Shown here: positions 6,391 to 12,608 of the stretch, in pieces | Layout: the number at the start of each line of letters is the position of its first letter | Numbering within the stretch: position 1 is the first letter of the stretch | Source: Massilioclostridium sp965141735 | GTDB taxonomy: Bacteria > Bacillota > Clostridia > Oscillospirales > Ruminococcaceae | Assembly (NCBI GenBank): GCA_965141735.1 | Contig: CBCSOX010000060.1 | Coordinates: forward strand, 1 to 12,643 | DNA: 12,643 nucleotides | Reading direction: 5' to 3' | Position numbers and translations under genes: made by a program | Notes under the pieces: model-generated | Database searches by the model: none | What the model was told of the DNA's origin: nothing | The model's input: only the letters and a program-made list of their open reading frames with translations

Positions 6391-7278
6391 TTGAAGCGGA
6401 CAATTGCACTGCTCACCGCCCTGTGCCTGCTGGGCTTGACCGCATGCAGCAGGGACAATGGGCAATCTTCTTCTGACATCCCGAGTTCCCAAACAGAGAG
6501 TTCTTCTGCCGTCTCAAAGCCTGACCCCGAACTCATCCCCAATGTGAGCGACGAGAGCAGCGCAGTTGAGACGCTGACAACCGACATCTCCCAGCTCGAC
6601 AACACCAAGCACGGCTGGGGCCAAGGCACCAACTTTGACGACCAAAACCGCCCCGGTTCCTGTCTTGAGTTTCAGGAGAAATTCGGGAAGTACGACGCGG
6701 TTTTCATCAAGGAAAACGCAGAGGGAAAGCTCTATCTGACCTTTGATGAAGGCTACGAAAACGGATACACCGCCAAAATACTCGACACACTTAAGGAAAA
6801 AAACGTCCCGGCAGTCTTTTTTGTCACCTACGACTACGCGAGCAAAAACCCCGACCTCATCAAACGAATGATTGACGAGGGCCACGTGGTGGGCAACCAC
6901 AGCTACAACCACCCGTCCATGCCCACAGTCTCCCTTGAAAAGGGGGAAGAGGAGATCTCCAAGCTCCACGCCTATATTAAAGACACCTTTGGCTATGAGA
7001 TGACCCTCTTCCGTCCGCCGATGGGAGAATACTCTGAGCGCACCCTTGCACTTGCGCAAAACCTCGGCTACCAGTCGGTATTCTGGAGTTTTGCCTATGC
7101 GGACTGGGACCCGAAAAAACAGCCTGAACCCGGGGCCGCACTGAAAAAAACGGTGGAGAGGGTGCACAACGGCGCCGTCTACCTGCTGCACGCGGTATCC
7201 GAAACAAACACCCAGATCTTGGGCGATTTCATCGACCAGGTGCGTGCAAAAGGATTTTCCTTTGAAAAACTGCAATAG
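6391..7278 (+). CDS. PdaA-like polysaccharide deacetylase, lipoprotein form
   Basis: 295-aa NodB-fold carbohydrate esterase (CE4), closest by motif to B. subtilis PdaA, which removes the N-acetyl group from muramic acid on the way to the cortex muramic delta-lactam. Residues 1-18 plus Cys19 form a lipoprotein signal (LTAC); 25-55 is a Ser-rich linker. The PdaA-type GWG segment is at 75-77. Catalytic motifs are TFDEGYENGYT (117-127), metal ligands His170 and His174 in NHSYNH, RPPMGEYS (208-215), DWD (238-240) and LLHAVS with His267. Motif 1 has Glu where CE4 enzymes usually have Asp (TFDDG) and PdaA has Asn. The TTG start is chosen because it gives a complete signal peptide; no clear ribosome binding site precedes it, so translation may be coupled to the upstream gene. 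A clear terminator follows. Confidence 0.88.
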   Translation: MKRTIALLTALCLLGLTACSRDNGQSSSDIPSSQTESSSAVSKPDPELIPNVSDESSAVETLTTDISQLDNTKHGWGQGTNFDDQNRPGSCLEFQEKFGKYDAVFIKENAEGKLYLTFDEGYENGYTAKILDTLKEKNVPAVFFVTYDYASKNPDLIKRMIDEGHVVGNHSYNHPSMPTVSLEKGEEEISKLHAYIKDTFGYEMTLFRPPMGEYSERTLALAQNLGYQSVFWSFAYADWDPKKQPEPGAALKKTVERVHNGAVYLLHAVSETNTQILGDFIDQVRAKGFSFEKLQ

Positions 7279-7279
7279 C

Positions 7280-7316
7280 AAAAGCCGCTTTTGTCTGAAA
7301 CGACAAAGCGGCTTTT
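7280..7316 (+). terminator. rho-independent terminator after the deacetylase
   Basis: Arms 7280-7295 and 7302-7316 pair over 15 bp with one bulged T, around loop TGAAAC. The right arm ends in TTTT and begins two bases after the deacetylase stop codon is cleared. The A-rich left arm means it could also work on the minus strand. Confidence 0.85.
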
Positions 7317-7341
7317 CATTTGCTGTAAAACGTGCTATGAT
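7313..7341 (+). promoter_or_regulatory. candidate promoter of the 82-aa small protein gene
   Basis: TTTTCA (-35, 7313-7318) and TATGAT (-10, 7336-7341) are spaced 17 nt apart, and TG one base before the -10 makes it an extended -10 (TGCTATGAT). The -35 overlaps the T-tail of the preceding terminator. Predicted start near 7348, ~11 nt before the ribosome binding site. Confidence 0.5.
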
Positions 7342-7371
7342 ACTCCTATACAATGGATAGGAGGAATCTCT

Positions 7372-7620
7372 ATGTTACAGTCTATTCTGGTCAAAATACC
7401 AGAAAATCAGCGGGAATACCTGCTCGGCAGGGTGGCTGTGAGCAGGACGCCGGACGAAATTCTTCGGCTTGCCAAAGAATATGAAATTGAGCTGACACAA
7501 GACGAAGCGGAGTACCTATTTGATCTCAAGGACGACCCGATTCTCGAAGGCAGATCAATCGACATGATTTCAGGGTTCAATGACCCCGACCGTTCTCTAG
7601 GGGAGATTCCGACCGAATAG
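7372..7620 (+). CDS. 82-aa small protein, weakly Nif11-leader-like
   Basis: No confident family. The start at 7372 follows AGGAGG (7359-7364) by 7 nt; the same frame open further upstream runs through the terminator and is not coding. The protein is acidic, without signal peptide, membrane segment or cysteines. The segment TPDEILRLAKEYEIELTQDE (26-45) resembles the helical block of Nif11-like RiPP leader peptides (typically TPEE..ALAKE.GIELT.EE), and DMISGF further on sits where such leaders carry a VSGG-type cleavage site, though the double Gly is absent. No RiPP maturation enzyme, protease or exporter is nearby, and the tail after ISGF has no Cys and few Ser/Thr, which argues against an active lanthipeptide core. 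It may be a stand-alone regulatory or orphan leader-like protein. It is monocistronic and convergent with the DUF2142 gene, 16 nt away. Confidence 0.72.
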   Translation: MLQSILVKIPENQREYLLGRVAVSRTPDEILRLAKEYEIELTQDEAEYLFDLKDDPILEGRSIDMISGFNDPDRSLGEIPTE

Positions 7621-7624
7621 GTGT

Positions 7625-7652
7625 TCAGACCATAGTTTACAGAATGGTCTGA
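7625..7652. terminator. small hairpin in the convergent junction
   Basis: TCAGACCAT (7625-7633) and ATGGTCTGA (7644-7652) form a perfect 9-bp stem with a 10-nt loop spanning the stop codon of the minus-strand membrane protein gene. There is no T-run on either side, so a bidirectional terminator role is only possible. Confidence 0.25.
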
Positions 7653-9643
7653 GCGATGCTCCCCACGGCAAAAACCTGCGTCAAAAAGACACCGTACATA
7701 ATGGGCCTGTCAATCGACTTTTGAAGTGTCAGGTTGGAATTCCTAACCAAAAGCAGCAGCAGCGGGAGGATTGGGAGGAAATACCTCCCCTGTACCCCTT
7801 CAATTGTGCTAAAGCCCAGCGGGGTCCATCCTGTAAACATCCCCAATTCAACGATCAAGAACACTCCAACACAGAGCAGTGCAATCCACAATTTGCTGCT
7901 CAGCTTTATGGATTGTGGCTCGTCCTGTTTTTTCAGAGAGGAGAGCAGGAGCAAAATCAAAAACACAACGATAACTGTCAAATGAATCGGGATGTCAAAC
8001 CAGCCGAGTTCCTTCCCCAACAAAGAGGTAACGTAAAAATCACCCTTTTGCACCAGCGTGTTGATCAGCAGCCGGAGAAATGTCATTGGATTCGAGAAGA
8101 TAAAACCGATTGTGTAGCCGGGACTCCCAGCCCAAGGAATGATGTGCCCCGCCCCTTCGGCAGATGCGACCCCAAAAACAGCGGAAAAAGAGTGGATGCC
8201 GAACGAGAGCACAGAGGTTGCAAGAAGTGCGGCGGGGAACAGCCAATACTGCTTCGGAGCTTCAAATCTCCTTTTTGGAATGATCAAACTGAAAAAGCAG
8301 ATGGGCAGGTATGCGCCATTTTTACAGGGCGCCAGCAGGATGCCCAGCACACAGAGTAAAATGATATCCCTGCGTTTGATCCTCTCTGTACCATACGCCA
8401 GGGAAAGACAGTTTGCAACAAACAAAAACGCCAGACCGTTGATCACGGCGTCATAAGAGAAGGAAAAGGCAAGCTGCACCGTCATGGGCAGGAGCGCCGC
8501 GGCAAAGAAAATCATCTTGCCCAGCGGCGCTTTTTTAATCGCAAAAAAAACACACAAAGCAAATGTAAGGAGATTAAAGAGACGCCCGAGGTAGAGCATG
8601 GGGAACGTCCCCAGATGGAGCAGCCGCCCAATCGTGAGACCAGCCGCTGAGGGGAGGTAGAGCCATGGCACTGCACCCACACTCTCGCCCGAGGTTTCCA
8701 CCAGGGTTTCGTCTTGCAGCGGTCCGAAGAATTCCTCGGCCATCCTTCTATACATTGAAGCATCCGGCGTTGTTTTTAAAAATTGTGTCTTTTGTATGTC
8801 ATCCCCCCGCTTGAGCATGTTTTCGTCCGGAATTCCGTGCCCTTTGGACAACATCCCATTGGAATACCGGTACGCCATGTCGATGTGGCTCCCTTCGTCG
8901 GGCACGCTGAACGGGGTGAGCAGCGAACCATACAGGATTGCGACCATGAAGACCACAACAAGAAAGACCTGGTGAATTTTTGCCCGAAAAACAAAGATCA
9001 AAAGGTATAGGGCAGCTGCGCACAGCAAAACAAAAGCGAGCGCAGCGAAGAAAACAGGTTTTAAAAAAGAGTTTGTCCCGGAATATGCCTGAAATGAAAG
9101 CTCCTTCTGAACCGGCTGCCCTGCAACTTCGAGATGACTCCCACCAGCCGGCGCATTTGACGCCCAAAGCGTGATCCTGTTTTGATCGCTTTGGTGCCTG
9201 AACTCAAGTTCAATGAGGAAGGTGTGCTGTTCAACCCCCTCGGCCTTTTGAGAAAAGACGAAATCCACCACACCTTGTGCCGGTATATCGCCCATTGCAA
9301 CAGATTGTTCCACATAAACGGTTCCGGTCGCAGTGTCCTGAATCGAAACATCCACACTGCCCTGATTGGCATAGTCAAACGTTTGAAATTGGAGGCTGAT
9401 CCGGTCGATCGATTCCGGTATGGAGACAAACTGCTGTTTGACTGTCCCCTGCTGCAATACCCCGAGATCTGTGTCTTGGGAAGTCCGATCCATCACCCGA
9501 TACGGCTCTCTGCTCGCAGGGCCCACATCGTTTTGATAGACATAGACAGCCGCAAACAACAGAAAAAGCAAAATCCCTGCGATCCAAAGGATGTGCTTGT
9601 ACTTTTTCGCAAACTCCCCAATTGTTTTTTTCAGTTTCTCCAT
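7637..9643 (-). CDS. DUF2142-type multi-pass membrane protein (GT-C-like)
   Basis: 668 aa. A single N-terminal membrane segment (about 18-36) is followed by a ~160-residue, strand-rich domain that should lie outside the membrane (37-195), then about ten further hydrophobic segments. Just after the third, the motif PFSVPDEGSHIDMAYRY (244-260) carries D249, E250 and H253. Near the C-terminus VQGRYFLP (617-624) precedes a membrane segment. Both are hallmarks of DUF2142 proteins, whose topology and Asp/Glu loop resemble GT-C glycosyltransferases that use polyprenyl-phosphate sugars; any enzymatic role here is inferred. The start is supported by AAGGAG just upstream of the ATG. Base composition is more A+T rich than the enolase and tsaD regions, suggesting an accessory or acquired gene. 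No other glycan genes are adjacent. Confidence 0.8.
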   Translation of the reverse strand: MEKLKKTIGEFAKKYKHILWIAGILLFLLFAAVYVYQNDVGPASREPYRVMDRTSQDTDLGVLQQGTVKQQFVSIPESIDRISLQFQTFDYANQGSVDVSIQDTATGTVYVEQSVAMGDIPAQGVVDFVFSQKAEGVEQHTFLIELEFRHQSDQNRITLWASNAPAGGSHLEVAGQPVQKELSFQAYSGTNSFLKPVFFAALAFVLLCAAALYLLIFVFRAKIHQVFLVVVFMVAILYGSLLTPFSVPDEGSHIDMAYRYSNGMLSKGHGIPDENMLKRGDDIQKTQFLKTTPDASMYRRMAEEFFGPLQDETLVETSGESVGAVPWLYLPSAAGLTIGRLLHLGTFPMLYLGRLFNLLTFALCVFFAIKKAPLGKMIFFAAALLPMTVQLAFSFSYDAVINGLAFLFVANCLSLAYGTERIKRRDIILLCVLGILLAPCKNGAYLPICFFSLIIPKRRFEAPKQYWLFPAALLATSVLSFGIHSFSAVFGVASAEGAGHIIPWAGSPGYTIGFIFSNPMTFLRLLINTLVQKGDFYVTSLLGKELGWFDIPIHLTVIVVFLILLLLSSLKKQDEPQSIKLSSKLWIALLCVGVFLIVELGMFTGWTPLGFSTIEGVQGRYFLPILPLLLLLVRNSNLTLQKSIDRPIMYGVFLTQVFAVGSIAQTIL

Positions 9644-9849
9644 AGATTCTCCTTACTCTTTCCATGTGAATCGGCAGGTTGTGATACTCGATTGACAGCT
9701 CAAAAATGTTATTGGATCAAACAGATGTGTTTGGCTGCATTTTTAACCTTAAAAAACGCAGCTGTCCCAGTATGGGTATTGCCGGGGGGCCTAAGCAATC
9801 TGTTTCTACTGCTCAGCCCAATGGGATAGAAACAGGGGCCCACCCATTT
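9644..9849. other. spacer between membrane protein and VOC genes, with two inverted repeats
   Basis: No gene is seen in these 206 nt. It contains a GCTGC...GCAGC hairpin (9734-9762) with an A/T-rich inner stem and small bulges, and a 9-bp perfect inverted repeat CTGTTTCTA/TAGAAACAG (9800-9808 and 9827-9835, 18-nt loop). Neither has a T-tract in the minus-strand direction, so a VOC-gene terminator is only possible. I see no convincing promoter for the membrane protein gene. Confidence 0.35.
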
Positions 9850-10275
9850 CTACCGCAACGCAACCTGGGGCCCGTCCATCATTTCTTTCATCTGGCACAA
9901 GCAAAAAGGGTGTCCGGCTGGGTCGAACAGCACCCTCCACCCGTCGGAGAACTGCTTTTCTGCCACCGTCGCCCCACAGTCAATTGCAAACTGGACCGCT
10001 TGTTCCAAATCATTGACTGCGAAGTCCAAATGTGCCATCTGCTGCTGCGCTTGCGGCTCTTCCGGCCACACCGGCGGCTCGTATGCGGGATTGCGCTGAA
10101 ACGTGATCCCGGGGTATTCCCCCTGTCCCGCTCCCGGAGCGCCCAGGCACGCCCATTCTTCATTGTAAAATGCGATCTCCCAATTCAGCAGTGCAGCATA
10201 GAATTTCGCTAATGCGTGCGGGTCTTTGCAGTCCATTGTAAACGAATACATTTTAATGCTCAGCTTGTTCTCCAT
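9850..10275 (-). CDS. VOC-superfamily glyoxalase-like protein
   Basis: 141-aa small cytoplasmic protein of the vicinal oxygen chelate superfamily, of the Glyoxalase_6-like type: DCKDPHALAKFYAALLNWEI at the N-terminus (15-34) and MAHLDFAVNDLEQAVQFAID mid-chain mark the two repeated beta-alpha-beta-beta-beta modules, and WRVLFDPAGHPFCLC ends the fold. The substrate cannot be told; relatives include lyases, dioxygenases and binding proteins for antibiotics. The ATG at 10275 is chosen over upstream in-frame starts because GGAGGG (revcomp of 10285-10290) lies 9 nt before it and the fold starts at once. It appears monocistronic, with a strong promoter at 10419-10448 and a ~137-nt leader. Confidence 0.85.
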   Translation of the reverse strand: MENKLSIKMYSFTMDCKDPHALAKFYAALLNWEIAFYNEEWACLGAPGAGQGEYPGITFQRNPAYEPPVWPEEPQAQQQMAHLDFAVNDLEQAVQFAIDCGATVAEKQFSDGWRVLFDPAGHPFCLCQMKEMMDGPQVALR

Positions 10276-10418
10276 CCTGTCATTCCCTCCAGATTTCTTC
10301 AGTTTTTGATTCGTACCCAGCTGGTGACTGTTCATCCACTGCACAGCGGCTTTTGTATGTCTTCCCCATGCAGTTCAAAAAATTGCTGAAGCGATTTCTA
10401 TTTTTTAACATCTTTTTT

Positions 10419-10448
10419 ATTGTACCCTATCGTTGAACTGATTGTCAA
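10419..10448 (-). promoter_or_regulatory. sigma-A-type promoter of the VOC gene
   Basis: On the minus strand a perfect TTGACA (-35, revcomp of 10443-10448) and TACAAT (-10, revcomp of 10419-10424) are separated by 18 nt. Transcription would start near 10412, leaving a ~137-nt leader. The promoter begins only a few bases past the end of the upstream ABC operon's terminator. Confidence 0.65.
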
Positions 10449-10454
10449 GCGAAT

Positions 10455-10496
10455 AAAAAGCGCCCCCTCACTGCGGCAAATGCGGTGAAGGGGTGT
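10455..10496 (-). terminator. terminator of the GntR-ABC operon
   Basis: Arms 10460-10474 and 10482-10496 form an imperfect 15-bp GC-rich stem around a 7-nt loop. On the minus strand the stem is followed by TTTTTATT (revcomp of 10452-10459). It lies 4 nt beyond the small ORF that ends the operon. On the plus strand TTTTCTTATTT follows, so it may work both ways. Confidence 0.7.
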
Positions 10497-10500
10497 TTTC

Positions 10501-10602
10501 TTATTTCAGTTGTTGGTCCTGCCGGCGCTGGGCGCGGACAATCAGACAGTCGACTGCGGTACAAAACAGGCTTGCAGCAACCAGCAATACAATTGTAGCC
10601 AT
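10501..10602 (-). CDS. 33-aa predicted single-pass membrane protein (short ORF)
   Basis: Short ORF read directly from the minus strand: ATG at 10602, TAA at 10501-10503. A strong GGAGGG site (revcomp of 10609-10614) sits 6 nt before the ATG. The product begins MATIVLLVAASLFCTAVDC, continues LIVRAQRR and ends in a polar tail QDQQLK. That is one membrane helix (about 3-23) with a positive C-terminal flank, predicting the C-terminus inside. It starts 15 nt after the permease stop and ends 4 nt before the operon terminator, so it would be the fourth gene of the GntR-ABC-permease unit. No family is recognised. Size and position recall tiny transporter subunits such as KdpF or AcrZ, but that is only analogy. 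Conservation is untested. Confidence 0.65.
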   Translation of the reverse strand: MATIVLLVAASLFCTAVDCLIVRAQRRQDQQLK

Positions 10603-10617
10603 CTCGTTCCCTCCGGT

Positions 10618-11442
10618 CTATTTGACGTTGATTTTCCTTTTGAGCAGATAGTTGGTCAGCAGCACAAACACCACGATCAGAATGACGTCGAGGATCAGCG
10701 AGCCGATGCCAATGGTTATCGGCGCCGCCGCTGTGGCAGTGCTGTTGATCTCGTTCATCATGGTGCCGAACATATTTTCAAATACAAAGGAGGAGGAGCC
10801 ATCCGCCGCTGTGTGAATGCCCAACGGTACAAAGAGCATGGCGAGGATGTCGAGAAGGCTCACCACAAAGGTGGTGAGGATGTAAAACACAATGGAAAAC
10901 GCGATGTTGTTGCGCAGAAACTTCGAGGTGTTGGCCAGCGAAAGCGCAAAGAACACTTCGGTGACAAACAGCGCGGATTGGGTGACAAGGCTGATGAGAA
11001 GATAGCTTGTGTAGAGCGGGGATGCGCCGTAGAGCTCTTTGACCATGTCAAAGAAGACGCTTGCGTCCCCTGTCACCAGATAGGCAAACCCCAGGATTAC
11101 GAAAAGAAATACGAGTGTTCCAGCGATCATCCAGATCGCGCAGGGAATCATTTTTGAAGCGAGCAGCTGCCCTTTGGACACAGGGAGCGTCTGGGTGAGA
11201 TATCCCTCGTTTCCGTACATGCTTTTGTGAAACCGCATGATGAGCAGCACATAGGTGAGGATCATCACCGCAATGCCGCTGAGGAGAAAGATCACCGAGG
11301 GCACCTGATAGGCGGCGGATACATCGGGGAGAATGCTGCGCGCGATGAATGCGACGAGGAAAAAGACGGCGCACGCGAGATAGGAAAAGGGGAGAATCCG
11401 GGACGTCGCCTTGAATTCGTGTTTTAACAGTTTACCTAGCAT
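10618..11442 (-). CDS. ABC transporter permease (ABC-2 type), YtrA-linked operon
   Basis: 274-aa integral membrane protein with about six hydrophobic segments (roughly 16-38, 49-70, 103-128, 143-170, 178-206 and 240-266) and a basic C-terminus (LLKRKINVK). The cytoplasmic loop with GYLTQTLPVSKGQLLASKMI between segments 2 and 3 is typical of permeases paired with GntR-linked ATPases. It overlaps the ATPase gene by 7 nt; GGGAGG lies just before its ATG, inside the ATPase 3' end. It should form the membrane channel of an exporter with the upstream ATPase. Substrate unknown; related systems respond to cell-wall antibiotics and peptides, but nothing here identifies the cargo. Confidence 0.85.
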   Translation of the reverse strand: MLGKLLKHEFKATSRILPFSYLACAVFFLVAFIARSILPDVSAAYQVPSVIFLLSGIAVMILTYVLLIMRFHKSMYGNEGYLTQTLPVSKGQLLASKMIPCAIWMIAGTLVFLFVILGFAYLVTGDASVFFDMVKELYGASPLYTSYLLISLVTQSALFVTEVFFALSLANTSKFLRNNIAFSIVFYILTTFVVSLLDILAMLFVPLGIHTAADGSSSFVFENMFGTMMNEINSTATAAAPITIGIGSLILDVILIVVFVLLTNYLLKRKINVK

Positions 11443-12134
11443 GAGAATACCTCCCTGAATACTTCGTCAACCGATTTGCCTGTTTTCTCTCGGATGCCGT
11501 CGACGCTGTCCTGTAAAATGATTTTGCCATAGCCCATCATGACTACCTCGTCAAAAATCCGTTCCACATCGTAGATCAGATGGGTGGAGAGGATGAGCGA
11601 GGCGTCCTCGTTGTAGTTTTTGAGGATGATGTCGAGAATCGAAGAGCGCGCCGCCGAATCGACCCCGCTGAGCGGTTCGTCGAGGATGTACAGCCGGGCA
11701 GCGCGGGACATCACGAGGATGAGCTGGAGTTTTTCCTGCATGCCTTTGGACATCGCCTTGAGCTTCTGACGGGGCTCGAGGTGAAAACGGCTGAGCAGCT
11801 CGAGCGCTTTGGCTTTATCGAAATCCGAATAGAAATCGTCAAACATGGCGATTGCGTCGTTTGCACGCATCCAGTCGGCGAGGTAGGTCTTTTCCGGCAG
11901 GTAGGAAATGATTGATTTGGTGTGGATGCCCGGGCGCTGCCCGTCGATGAGCACTTCTCCCCGGTAATCGTTGATAAGCCCTGCCATGATTTTCATCAGG
12001 GTGGTCTTGCCGCAGCCGTTGGGCCCGAGCAGTCCGACGATTTTGCCCGGCTCGACGGTCAGCTGGAAGTCGTTGAGCACTGGAATGCGGTCGTACGCTT
12101 TATTCAAGTGGCTGATCTGTACTAAGTTGTTCAC
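11436..12134 (-). CDS. ABC transporter ATP-binding protein
   Basis: 232-aa cytoplasmic ATPase that powers the neighbouring permease. Walker A GPNGCGKT (37-44), signature MSKGMQEK (128-135, the SKGMQ variant of LSGGQ common in drug and bacteriocin exporters), Walker B LYILDEP (148-154), D-loop SGVD (156-159) and H-loop His185 in STH. The Q-loop region reads ISYLPEKTYL, with no Gln, as seen in this branch. Start is GTG with GGAGGG upstream, two bases after the GntR stop. It is the second gene of the GntR-ABC-permease operon, whose arrangement matches B. subtilis ytr-type loci. Confidence 0.93.
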   Translation of the reverse strand: MNNLVQISHLNKAYDRIPVLNDFQLTVEPGKIVGLLGPNGCGKTTLMKIMAGLINDYRGEVLIDGQRPGIHTKSIISYLPEKTYLADWMRANDAIAMFDDFYSDFDKAKALELLSRFHLEPRQKLKAMSKGMQEKLQLILVMSRAARLYILDEPLSGVDSAARSSILDIILKNYNEDASLILSTHLIYDVERIFDEVVMMGYGKIILQDSVDGIREKTGKSVDEVFREVFSC

Positions 12135-12136
12135 TG

Positions 12137-12496
12137 TTATCCCTCCATCACGAGTTGTGCAATTTGTTCTTTTGTGTAACCCAGCGCGGTCAATTCCTCA
12201 AGAAGGCGCCCGATGATCTCCTTGCCGAACATTTCGCGGGCCTGTGCAATGCGGGCGGTGTCCTTGGTGACAAAGCGCCCGGAGGTCCGTTCGCTGTAGA
12301 GCAGCTGCTCTCGCTCGAGCTCGGTCAAGGCGCGCTGCATGGTGTTGGGGTTGACGCCGAAGACGGCGGATAATTCTCGGACGGACGGCACGCGATCACC
12401 CTCTTTCCATTGGCCTGAAACAATTTTCACTCGAATTTTACTCATAATCTGCAAATAGATTGGCACATTTGGGTTGTAATCCGTTTGCTGAAGCAC
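12137..12496 (-). CDS. GntR-family transcriptional regulator, YtrA subfamily
   Basis: 119-aa DNA-binding repressor. A winged helix-turn-helix occupies ~12-76, with VPSVRELSAVFGVNPNTM (35-52) as the HTH and SGRFV as the wing. The short C-terminal region (~77-119, two helices) lacks a ligand-binding FadR/HutC domain, which defines the YtrA type; these normally act as dimers that repress their own ABC operon and are released by cell-envelope stress. The start is GTG at 12496, 6 nt after AAGGAGGT (revcomp of 12503-12510). Two bases separate its stop from the ATPase start. A perfect inverted repeat overlaps its promoter and is the likely autoregulatory site. Confidence 0.93.
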   Translation of the reverse strand: MLQQTDYNPNVPIYLQIMSKIRVKIVSGQWKEGDRVPSVRELSAVFGVNPNTMQRALTELEREQLLYSERTSGRFVTKDTARIAQAREMFGKEIIGRLLEELTALGYTKEQIAQLVMEG

Positions 12497-12511
12497 GGTA
12501 GCACCTCCTTT

Positions 12512-12547
12512 TGTATTATTGTATTATTAAGTTAATACAATAATACA
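12512..12547 (-). promoter_or_regulatory. perfect 15-bp inverted repeat, likely GntR operator
   Basis: TGTATTATTGTATTA (12512-12526) and its exact reverse complement (12533-12547) flank TTAAGT. The left arm starts an 8-bp direct repeat, TGTATTAT twice (12512-12527), so the site may hold two half-site pairs. It covers the -10 and extends to just before the ribosome binding site, where a bound dimer would block transcription. Confidence 0.7.
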
Positions 12548-12568
12548 TCTTTTTTCTCGCGTTGTCAA
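12540..12568 (-). promoter_or_regulatory. promoter of the GntR-ABC operon
   Basis: On the minus strand TTGACA (revcomp of 12563-12568) and TATTAT (revcomp of 12540-12545) lie 17 nt apart, a near-ideal sigma-A promoter. Predicted start is near 12533, giving a leader of ~37 nt. The -10 lies inside the operator arm. Confidence 0.75.
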
Positions 12569-12608
12569 GTGTTTTTCGTTTGACGTCAGTTTCCAGTTTT
12601 AGGTGAAG

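Noticed and set aside
6514..7353. 279-aa minus-strand open frame over the deacetylase
   Set aside because: Antisense to a gene with all CE4 motifs and running through its terminator.
9692..9697. perfect TTGACA on the plus strand
   Set aside because: No acceptable -10 at 16-18 nt (GATCAA at 17) and no plus-strand gene follows.
9706..10212. 168-aa plus-strand open frame over the VOC gene
   Set aside because: Antisense to a recognised VOC fold; no ribosome binding site.
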